This document shows, one piece after another, positions 1 to 5,181 of a DNA stretch of 5,945 nt; the stretch's first letter is position 1; each line of letters begins with the position of its first letter. The DNA comes from an uncultured Planctomycetota bacterium. GTDB taxonomy: Bacteria; Planctomycetota; Planctomycetia; Pirellulales; Thermoguttaceae. Both the position numbers and the translations under genes were made by a program. The stretch covers positions 1 to 5,945 of the forward strand of contig CADBTE010000251.1 of the NCBI GenBank assembly GCA_902797455.1, given 5' to 3'. The notes under the pieces are model-generated. The model saw only the letters and a list, made by a program, of their open reading frames with translations. It was not told the DNA's origin and did no database searches.

Positions 1-93
1 AACGACATCGAGTACAAGCCGACGCGAAAAACTCCGTCGTCGGCTGCCCCCCGCCCGGCCGTATCCGGCGGGGGAAAAACGAAACGGGCATAG
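1..93 (+). CDS. C-terminal end of an unidentified protein (5' part outside window)
   Basis: Frame 1 is open from the left edge and stops at TAG (91-93), giving about 30 residues that begin NDIEYKPTRK and end GGGKTKRA. The first seven codons (AAC GAC ATC GAG TAC AAG CCG) all end in G or C, as in the real genes of this window. The tail is rich in Lys, Arg, Pro, Ser and Gly, like the disordered basic C-termini seen on many nucleic-acid-binding proteins, but it is too short to name a family. A candidate plus-strand terminator starts about 30 nt after the stop, which supports a gene ending here. An 8-bp inverted repeat (17-24 and 38-45) lies inside it. The alternative is non-coding sequence or a minus-strand gene, since the opposite frame is also open from an ATG at 91-89 to the edge. 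Confidence 0.42.
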   Translation, partial: NDIEYKPTRKTPSSAAPRPAVSGGGKTKRA

Positions 94-123
94 GCCAAGC
101 CCCCCTTCCCCACGCGTACAATG

Positions 124-168
124 CTACCATGGGACAAGAGCGCCTGTCAAGGAAGGGTAGTTTTTTTT
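124..168 (+). terminator. Candidate intrinsic terminator for the left-edge plus-strand gene
   Basis: CTACC (124-128) pairs with GGTAG (156-160), and this base stem is followed at once by eight T residues (161-168). A second short stem, GACA (133-136) with TGTC (145-148), sits inside. The stem is only 5 bp at its base and not very GC-rich, so termination strength is uncertain, but a T8 run directly after a stem in such GC-rich DNA is unusual by chance. It lies about 30 nt after the TAG at 91-93. Confidence 0.5.
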
Positions 169-209
169 GCGCCGGCATTTTATTGGATGAAAGAGCCGAT
201 CAGAGGGAT

Positions 210-245
210 AAAAAGAATCCCCGCGGAGATCGCAAATCGGGGATT
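210..245 (-). terminator. Intrinsic terminator downstream of tsaD
   Basis: Read on the minus strand, AATCCCCG (245-238) pairs perfectly with CGGGGATT (223-216), an 8-bp stem with a 14-nt loop. One base later comes a run of five T residues (214-210). It lies about 75 nt beyond the tsaD stop codon and is correctly oriented to end the epimerase-argC-tsaD transcript. The 5' arm can also pair with an upstream CGGGGA (252-247), forming a competing hairpin with a 3-nt loop. Confidence 0.68.
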
Positions 246-319
246 GTCCCCGAGAAAAAGACCTGCCCTGCCCCGCCCCCCGGGGCCGCCCCCTTCGCAA
301 TCCCGGAAGAGCCGAGGCC

Positions 320-1351
320 TTAGATCTTATTCGGCTTGGTGGGGTAGATGTTGAGATCAAGCGGCTCGAAGAGCCCGGCGCGGTACCGCTCCCAGGCGAT
401 CGCCCCCATCACGGCGTTGTCGGTGCACAGCTGCGGCGGGGCGATAAACAGGCGGATCTTTCCCTTGGCGGCCGCCTCTTCCAGCTGGCGGCGGAAGGTT
501 TGGTTGGCCGCCACGCCGCCGCCGACGCACAGGGTTTTCATCGAGGTGAGGCGCAGGGCGGCCATCGATTTGGCGACGAGGCAGTCGCTCACCGCCGCCT
601 GGAACGAGGCGGCGATATCGGCCTTCTGTCGGTCGGTCAGCCGAACCGAGGCGGTGTCGGTCCCTCCGGGGCCGCAGATTTTATAGCGCACGGCGGTCTT
701 CAGGCCGCTGAAACTGAACTGCAGCCGGTCCGGCTCGTTCACCAGCGGGCGGGGGAAGGCGATCGCCTTCGGATCGCCGGCGGCGGCGCAGCGGGATATC
801 GACGGGCCGCCCGGATAGGGGAGCCCCAGCATCGCGGCGGCCTTGTCGAACGCCTCTCCGGCGGCGTCGTCGATGGTGCCGCCGATCTCCTCAAAATCCA
901 GGGCGTCTTGGCAGCGGAACAGCGAGGTGTGCCCGCCGCTGACAATCAGCCCGACGCAGGGGAACGGGTCGACCTTGTACGCCACCCGGCAGGCGTAGAT
1001 ATGCGCCTGAAGATGGTTGACCGCGATGAGCGGCTTGCCGGTAAGGAAGGCGATCGTCTTGGCGGCCATCAGTCCGATCAAAAGCGAACCGGCCAGCCCG
1101 GGGGAGTTGGCCACCGCCACCGCGTCGAGATCGCCGAGCGTGCAGCCGGCGCGCTGGAAGGTCTTTTCCAAAACCGGGAGGATCGCCTCGAGGTGGGCCC
1201 GCGAGGCGACTTCGGGAACGACCCCGCCGAAACGCTCGTGGATCGCCTCTTGCGAGGCGACCACGGTGCCGAGGACATTAAGCTGATCGTCGATGATCGC
1301 CGCCGAGGTCTCGTCGCAGGACGATTCGATCGTGAGGATTTTCTTCGCCAT
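320..1351 (-). CDS. tsaD: tRNA N6-adenosine threonylcarbamoyltransferase TsaD
   Basis: TsaD transfers the threonylcarbamoyl group from threonylcarbamoyl-AMP to A37 of ANN-decoding tRNAs, making t6A; it works in the cytoplasm with TsaB and TsaE (family knowledge). The 343-residue product is typical in length and has the ASKHA/Kae1 fold signatures in order: ESSCDETSAA (9-18), GGVVPEVASRAH (42-53), SPGLAGSLLIG (83-93), metal-site NHLQAH with H113 and H117, SGGHTSL (138-144), IDDAAGEAFDK (160-170), FSFSGLKTAV (212-221), GGGVAANQ (277-284) and CTDNA with the expected metal ligand D311. The usual GPGL is SPGL here, and the second histidine motif reads LQAH rather than the common EGH. The start at 1351 gives the standard MAKKILTIESS opening. 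It is the last gene of the cluster, 15 nt after argC, whose stop region (TAGGGG) may provide a weak ribosome binding site. Confidence 0.97.
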   Translation of the reverse strand: MAKKILTIESSCDETSAAIIDDQLNVLGTVVASQEAIHERFGGVVPEVASRAHLEAILPVLEKTFQRAGCTLGDLDAVAVANSPGLAGSLLIGLMAAKTIAFLTGKPLIAVNHLQAHIYACRVAYKVDPFPCVGLIVSGGHTSLFRCQDALDFEEIGGTIDDAAGEAFDKAAAMLGLPYPGGPSISRCAAAGDPKAIAFPRPLVNEPDRLQFSFSGLKTAVRYKICGPGGTDTASVRLTDRQKADIAASFQAAVSDCLVAKSMAALRLTSMKTLCVGGGVAANQTFRRQLEEAAAKGKIRLFIAPPQLCTDNAVMGAIAWERYRAGLFEPLDLNIYPTKPNKI

Positions 1352-1366
1352 AAAACCACAGCGCCC

Positions 1367-2380
1367 CTACAGCAGGGCGGTCGTCTCGGGGTAGTCGAAC
1401 AGGATATTAAAGTTCTGCACCGCCGCCCCGCTGGCCCCCTTGATCAGGTTGTCGATCACCGAAATGGTCAGCAGCCGGGCGCCGACCCGCCGGACGGTGA
1501 TATGGCAGCGGTTGGTGTAGATCACGTCTTTCGTGCTCGGAAGGGCGTCGACCACCTGGACGAACGGCTCGCCGGCGTAGAAGCGGCGCAGTTCCTCCAG
1601 CGCCTCTTCCTCGGCGACCTCACCGGTCACCTTCGAGTAGGTCGTGGTCAGGATCCCGCGGTCCATCGGGGTGAGGTGCGGGGTGAAGAAGACCGAGACC
1701 TTTTTGCCGCTTCCGGCGCCGATCACCTGCTCGATCTCGGGAAGATGGCGGTGGGTGCCGACGGCGTAGGCCGAGATCGCCTCGTTGCACTCGGGGTAGA
1801 GGTTCTTGAGCGACGGCTTGCGGCCGGCGCCGGAGACCCCGCTTTTAGAGTCGATAATAATATCTTCCGGCTCGATCATCCCGGCTTTGATCAGCGGGGT
1901 GAGGGGGAGGATGGAGCTGGTCGGGTAGCAGCCGGGGTTGGCGACCAGCGAGGCGCCGCGGATCTTCTCGCGGAACAGCTCCGGCAGGCCGTAGGGGACA
2001 TGGCCGAGCCGCCCGGCGTCTGGATGCTCGACGCCGTACCACTTCCGAAAGACCTCGGCGCTGTTGAGGCGGTAGTCGGCGCCAAAGTCGATCACCTTCA
2101 CGCCGCGCTGAAGCAGCGCTGGGGCGACCGCCGCGGTGGCGGTGTGGGGGAGGCAGCTGAAGACGCACTCGGCGCGGTCGGCCACCTGCTCGGGGGTGAG
2201 GTTTTCCAGCGGCAGATCGAGCCGGCCGGTGAGCGACGGGTGAACCAAGCAAACGGGACGGTCTTCCTGGCGGCTGGTCAGGGCGACGATCTCGGCTGCT
2301 TCGTGGCGAAGGAGGAGTTTCATCAATTCAAGGGCGGTATAGCCGGTGGCCCCGAGAATGGCAATCTTCGTTTTCTTCAT
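1367..2380 (-). CDS. argC: N-acetyl-gamma-glutamyl-phosphate reductase ArgC
   Basis: ArgC is the NADPH-dependent enzyme that reduces N-acetylglutamyl 5-phosphate to N-acetylglutamate 5-semialdehyde, the third step of arginine/ornithine synthesis, in the cytoplasm. The 337-residue product has a Rossmann loop GATGYT (10-15), the catalytic cysteine in NPGCYPTSS (C151), the IDSKSGVSGAGRKP segment (176-189), the histidine motif GTHRHLPEI (208-216) and the closing dimer/active-site motif DNLIKGASGAAVQNFN (310-325). All are canonical for type 1 ArgC, and no key residue is missing. The start at 2380 has a good Shine-Dalgarno sequence (GAGGAA on the minus strand). It follows the epimerase gene by 53 nt and precedes tsaD by 15 nt. 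No other arginine gene is in the window, and I see no convincing ARG-box-like operator in the upstream gap. Confidence 0.97.
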   Translation of the reverse strand: MKKTKIAILGATGYTALELMKLLLRHEAAEIVALTSRQEDRPVCLVHPSLTGRLDLPLENLTPEQVADRAECVFSCLPHTATAAVAPALLQRGVKVIDFGADYRLNSAEVFRKWYGVEHPDAGRLGHVPYGLPELFREKIRGASLVANPGCYPTSSILPLTPLIKAGMIEPEDIIIDSKSGVSGAGRKPSLKNLYPECNEAISAYAVGTHRHLPEIEQVIGAGSGKKVSVFFTPHLTPMDRGILTTTYSKVTGEVAEEEALEELRRFYAGEPFVQVVDALPSTKDVIYTNRCHITVRRVGARLLTISVIDNLIKGASGAAVQNFNILFDYPETTALL

Positions 2381-2383
2381 GAG

Positions 2384-2389
2384 TTCCTC
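2384..2389 (-). promoter_or_regulatory. Ribosome binding site of argC, within a 9-base direct repeat
   Basis: On the minus strand GAGGAA lies 3 nt before the ATG of argC (2380-2378), which fixes the start. The surrounding GCGAGGAAC occurs twice in tandem (plus-strand coordinates 2383-2391 and 2397-2405) with a 14-nt period, so a second Shine-Dalgarno-like copy lies further upstream with no start codon of its own. Confidence 0.7.
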
Positions 2390-2433
2390 GCGTGGTGTTC
2401 CTCGCTTGCGCGGTATTGATTTCTGTGGGGTAT

Positions 2434-3423
2434 TTACTCTGTCTTTTGGGCGTTTCGGCGGCAGGCGATCACCTGGCCGATCACGTCGTCCAAGGTATCG
2501 TCGCGCCGCCAGCCGATGAGCTCTTTGGCCCGATCCAGGCAGGGGACGCGGCGGCGCATATCGTCGAAGTTCGGGCCGTACGCCTCTTCATAGCTGATAT
2601 AGCGGATGGGCGAGGACGAACCGGTCATTTTAACGACGCGCTCGGCCAGCTCGGCGATCGAGATTTCCTCGTCGGAGCCAAGGTTAATCACCTTCCCGAC
2701 CGCGGCCGGGCAGCGGGAGACATCGATCAGCCCGCGAACCACGTCGCGCACCGAGGTGAAGCAGCGCATCTGCTTGCCGTCGCCGCAGACCAAGAGCGGT
2801 TCGCCGGCCAGGGCCGCGTCGACGAACCGGGGGAGAACCATGCCGTACTGCCCGGTTTGACGCGGGCCGACCGTATTGAACAGCCGAACGATCCGAACCG
2901 GGAGGGAAGAGCGCTTGTAATGGGCCAGCAGATAGAACTCGTCGAGCATCTTCGCCACGGCGTACGCCCAGCGGTGCTTGCAGGTGGGGCCGATCACGAC
3001 GTTTTCATCCTCGCGGAAGGGGATTTTGTCGGACTTGCCGTAGACCTCGCTGGTCGAGGTCAGCAGGATCGGCTTGCGGTATCGGGCGCAGGCGTCGGCG
3101 ATCCGTTCGGTCGGCCGGACGATGCGCTGCACCGCCCCGACCGGGTCGTCGACGATCAGCTTGACGCCGACGGCGCTGGCCAAGTGAAAGACAAAGTCGA
3201 CCGGCGGGACGAGCCGCTCTAAAAGCGCCTCGTCGTCGGCCGAGGCGATCACCGCCTGGAAACGGTCCTTAAAGCGCCGGTCGTCGGCCAGCGGGCCGAT
3301 ATTCTCCCAGCGGCCGGTCGAAAGGTCGTCGAGAACGGTCACCGAGTGCCCCTCGTCAAGAAGCCGCTCGGCCAGATGGGAACCGACAAAGCCGGCGCCT
3401 CCGGTGATCAGGTATTTCGTCAT
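2434..3423 (-). CDS. NAD-dependent nucleotide-sugar epimerase/dehydratase (extended SDR family)
   Basis: The 329-residue product is an extended short-chain dehydrogenase of the UDP-sugar epimerase/decarboxylase group. Visible motifs are the dinucleotide loop GGAGFVGS (8-15), the NAD-selecting acidic pair in LDDLSTGR (31-38), HLASAVGVKLI (80-90), the active-site segment TSTSEVYGKS (122-131), the catalytic YAVAK with Y154 and K158, and the sugar-nucleotide domain RLFNTVGPRQTG (180-191) with CGDGKQMRCF (213-222). NAD-bound oxidation at C4 of a UDP- or GDP-sugar is therefore likely; whether it epimerises, dehydrates or decarboxylates, and on which sugar, cannot be read from sequence. The motif wording is nearest to UDP-glucose 4-epimerase-like and UDP-glucuronate decarboxylase-like proteins. 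I chose ATG 3423 over one at 3585 because the Rossmann beta strand (KYLITGGAG) begins there, the extra 54 residues look unconserved, and a TATAAT box lies inside that extension. It is the first gene of the minus-strand cluster. Confidence 0.92.
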   Translation of the reverse strand: MTKYLITGGAGFVGSHLAERLLDEGHSVTVLDDLSTGRWENIGPLADDRRFKDRFQAVIASADDEALLERLVPPVDFVFHLASAVGVKLIVDDPVGAVQRIVRPTERIADACARYRKPILLTSTSEVYGKSDKIPFREDENVVIGPTCKHRWAYAVAKMLDEFYLLAHYKRSSLPVRIVRLFNTVGPRQTGQYGMVLPRFVDAALAGEPLLVCGDGKQMRCFTSVRDVVRGLIDVSRCPAAVGKVINLGSDEEISIAELAERVVKMTGSSSPIRYISYEEAYGPNFDDMRRRVPCLDRAKELIGWRRDDTLDDVIGQVIACRRNAQKTE

Positions 3424-3510
3424 CTCGTCGTCTGCCCCCAAAAACGGGAATGGCTTCCTGCGGCGCGGGAGAACTTTTTCGCCGGCGCCCAAGTATTCTA
3501 CAGCCTCTAA

Positions 3511-3539
3511 ATTATACAAGCGCTGGCCGATTCTTGCTA
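3511..3539 (-). promoter_or_regulatory. Candidate promoter for the epimerase-argC-tsaD cluster
   Basis: On the minus strand a perfect consensus -10 hexamer TATAAT (3516-3511) lies in otherwise GC-rich DNA. At a 17-nt spacing the -35 position reads TAGCAA (3539-3534), which matches consensus weakly (3 of 6). Transcription would begin near 3504, giving a leader of about 80 nt before the ATG at 3423. A second possible -10, TAGAAT (3500-3495), lies just downstream but has no recognisable -35 partner. Confidence 0.55.
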
Positions 3540-3589
3540 TCCCTTGGGGGCATGTCGGCGACGCTTGGGCGCGGGGAGTGTTCAAAAGC

Positions 3590-3618
3590 TTGCGCGGTGA
3601 AAACGGGGGCTGTAGAAT
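3590..3618 (+). promoter_or_regulatory. Candidate sigma70-type promoter for the symporter gene
   Basis: TTGCGC (3590-3595) and TAGAAT (3613-3618) are separated by exactly 17 nt, a sound housekeeping-sigma arrangement pointing at the FucP-family gene. The predicted start near 3625 leaves a leader of about 60 nt. A small hairpin, GGGGA (3640-3644) with TCCCC (3650-3654), lies in that leader and could be an operator or an RNA stem; it has no T-run, so it is not an intrinsic terminator. Confidence 0.6.
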
Positions 3619-3674
3619 GGAAACAATGGTCGATTAAGGGGGGAGATCTTCCCCGTCGGCCGGCAGTAAATCCG

Positions 3675-3680
3675 AAAAGG
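3675..3680 (+). promoter_or_regulatory. Ribosome binding site deciding the symporter start
   Basis: AAAAGG ends 8 nt before ATG 3689, a normal spacing. A TTG codon at 3686-3688 immediately precedes this ATG in frame and would add one residue; ATG is preferred as the stronger start codon. Confidence 0.6.
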
Positions 3681-3688
3681 CCCCTTTG

Positions 3689-5113
3689 ATGAAAACCCCC
3701 TCCCCCGTCACGAACCGCCGCGAACCGGTCGTCTCGCGCGATATCCTCCTGCCGTTCATCCTCCTGACGACCCTTTTCGCCTGGTGGGGACTGGCCAACA
3801 ACATGACCGACACCCTTCTGCCGGCCTTCAAACGCATCATGAGCTTGGAAGACAGCAAGACCGCCTGGATCCAGGTCGTCTGCTACGCTTTGGGCTACGG
3901 CTGCTTCGCCATCCCCGGGGCGATCTTTATGATGCGCTACACCTACAAGTCGGGGGTGCTCCTCGGGCTGGGGTTCTTTATCACCGGGACGCTCCTGTTC
4001 TTCCCCGCCCGATGCGCCATCGCGATCCCCGACCTGTGCTACGCCTTTTACCTGTGCGCGATTCTCATCACCTTCGGGGGACTGGCGATCTTAGAGACCG
4101 CCTGCAACGCCTATATCTGCGCGATGGGGAACCCCGCCACGGCCGTGCGGCGGCTCAACCTGGCCCAGTCGTTCAACCCGTTCGGCTCCCTGGTCGGGAT
4201 CGCCGTCTCGCAGGTCTTTATCCTCTCGCAGCTCTCCCCGCTGAGCGCCGCCCAGCGCGCGGGGCTCTCCCCCGAGGAACTCGCGGCGGTTCAAAAACCG
4301 GAGCTGGCCGCGATCTCGTATACCTACGCCGCCATCGGGATCATTCTGCTGATCACCTGGCTGATGATCTTCTTGTGCCGGATGCCGAACCTGCGCGAGC
4401 AGCGTCGGCCGCTCCACCTGGCCGAAACGGCGCGGCGGCTTGTGCGCAACAAGCGGTACCTGTGCGGGGTCGTCGCCCTGTTCTTCTGCGTCGGCTCGCA
4501 CATCGGCTGCTGGTCCTTCACCGTCCGCTACTGCATGGCGACCCTCCACCTCGACCAGCTCGCCCAAAGCGACCCGGCGCTGCTGAGGAACGTCGAGCCG
4601 ATCAGCGCCTTCTTCTACCGGGTCTGCGAATGGATTCATTTCCACGGCTTTATCCCCCAGACGGCCGAGCAGGCGGGGGCGACCTTCTATGTTCTGTCGC
4701 AAATACTCTTTATCTCCGGGCGGTTTATCTGCACCGGGCTGATGAGGTTCATCCGCCCGCGGACGCTGTTGATCATTCTTTCGGCCACCGCCGCGCTGTG
4801 CATGGTCGTGGTCGTCTTCGTCCCGAACGTCGTTGGCGTCTACGCGCTGATCCTCTCCAACGGCTGCATGTCGCTGATGTTCCCGACGATCTTCAGTTTC
4901 TCGACCCAATCGCTCGGTGAGGACACCAAACTGGCCGGCGCCGGACTGGTCTCGATGCTCTGCGGCGGGGCGATCCTCACGCAGATTCAGGGGATCATCT
5001 CCGACCGCACGGGCCATATCGAACTGGCGTACATCGTCCCCTTCACGGCGTTTGTCGTGATCTTCCTCTACGCCTGCGCCGCCCTGCGCGCCAAAAACAC
5101 CGCCGCCGCGTGA
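3689..5113 (+). CDS. FucP-family sugar:H+ symporter (major facilitator superfamily)
   Basis: This 474-residue inner-membrane protein has about 12 predicted membrane helices (roughly 20-40, 58-82, 86-106, 115-135, 158-180, 207-229, 255-282, 330-351, 356-376, 378-400, 410-435 and 442-465). It carries the FucP signatures FAWWGLANNMTDTLLP in helix 1, GGLAILETACNAY in helix 4 and RRLNLAQSFNPFGS in helix 5. By alignment to E. coli FucP, D41 and E136 match the proton-coupling and sugar-site acids, and N38 and Q160 also match expected polar pocket positions. The usual ETAxNP proline is Ala here. Relatives carry L-fucose, glucose/galactose or N-acetylglucosamine, so the substrate is open. About 40 residues between helices 7 and 8 (near 287-329) look like an insertion relative to E. 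coli FucP. A secreted propeller gene follows 68 nt downstream, probably co-transcribed and possibly supplying the substrate. Confidence 0.93.
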   Translation: MKTPSPVTNRREPVVSRDILLPFILLTTLFAWWGLANNMTDTLLPAFKRIMSLEDSKTAWIQVVCYALGYGCFAIPGAIFMMRYTYKSGVLLGLGFFITGTLLFFPARCAIAIPDLCYAFYLCAILITFGGLAILETACNAYICAMGNPATAVRRLNLAQSFNPFGSLVGIAVSQVFILSQLSPLSAAQRAGLSPEELAAVQKPELAAISYTYAAIGIILLITWLMIFLCRMPNLREQRRPLHLAETARRLVRNKRYLCGVVALFFCVGSHIGCWSFTVRYCMATLHLDQLAQSDPALLRNVEPISAFFYRVCEWIHFHGFIPQTAEQAGATFYVLSQILFISGRFICTGLMRFIRPRTLLIILSATAALCMVVVVFVPNVVGVYALILSNGCMSLMFPTIFSFSTQSLGEDTKLAGAGLVSMLCGGAILTQIQGIISDRTGHIELAYIVPFTAFVVIFLYACAALRAKNTAAA

Positions 5114-5181
5114 GGCCGTTATCACACAACACGTAATGCAAAGCACATATCAACGCAGACAACGCAAATGAGGCAAACACT
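5114..5181 (+). other. Spacer between symporter and propeller gene, with short direct repeat
   Basis: This 68-nt gap is A- and C-rich, unlike the flanking genes. It has no hairpin with a T-run, so read-through from the symporter gene is likely. AACGCA occurs twice a few bases apart (around 5154-5166). GAGG at 5170-5173, 8 nt before ATG 5182, is a suitable ribosome binding site for the next gene. No convincing -35/-10 pair is seen. Confidence 0.5.

Larger units (their letters stand above)
3495..3618. repeat. 11-base motif GGCTGTAGAAT repeated in inverted orientation between divergent genes
   Basis: GGCTGTAGAAT occurs on the plus strand at 3608-3618 and on the minus strand at 3505-3495, each copy pointing toward the gene it precedes. 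The plus copy contains the -10 hexamer (TAGAAT) of the proposed symporter promoter. The minus copy lies just downstream of a TATAAT box and may be a second -10 region or a shared regulator site. Confidence 0.55.

Noticed and set aside
1..91. Minus-strand open frame from ATG 91 to the left edge
   Set aside because: Its GC3 pattern is weaker than that of the plus-strand frame and the ribosome binding site is poor. The convergent terminators fit a plus-strand gene better, though it cannot be fully excluded.
117..122. TACAAT as a plus-strand -10 box
   Set aside because: No -35-like hexamer exists at 16-18 nt upstream and no plus-strand gene follows.
121..360. Several open frames of 64-78 codons on both strands between the left gene and tsaD
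   Set aside because: They overlap two candidate terminators and the end of tsaD, lack good ribosome binding sites and show no recognisable motif.
500..2419. A 639-codon plus-strand open frame antisense to tsaD and argC
   Set aside because: It lies wholly opposite two unmistakable genes; its translation is rich in Gly, Arg, Asp and Ala with no family motif. It results from GC-biased third positions on the other strand.
2381..2433. A separate promoter for argC
   Set aside because: No acceptable -35/-10 pair is visible in the 53-nt gap.
2392..3222. A 276-codon plus-strand open frame opposite the epimerase
   Set aside because: It is antisense to a gene with complete SDR motifs and has composition typical of antisense GC-rich frames.
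3424..3585. N-terminal extension of the epimerase from an upstream ATG at 3585
   Set aside because: It would place 54 unconserved residues before the Rossmann strand, and a consensus TATAAT (3516-3511) lies within it, so the transcript probably starts downstream of 3585.
3784..4920. A 378-codon plus-strand open frame in another frame of the symporter
   Set aside because: It is a shadow frame, rich in Arg, Pro and Leu, with no membrane or domain pattern.
4091..5146. A 351-codon minus-strand open frame under the symporter gene
   Set aside because: The translation is dominated by Arg, Asp, Gly and Glu with no motif, and the opposite strand encodes a clear FucP-family protein.
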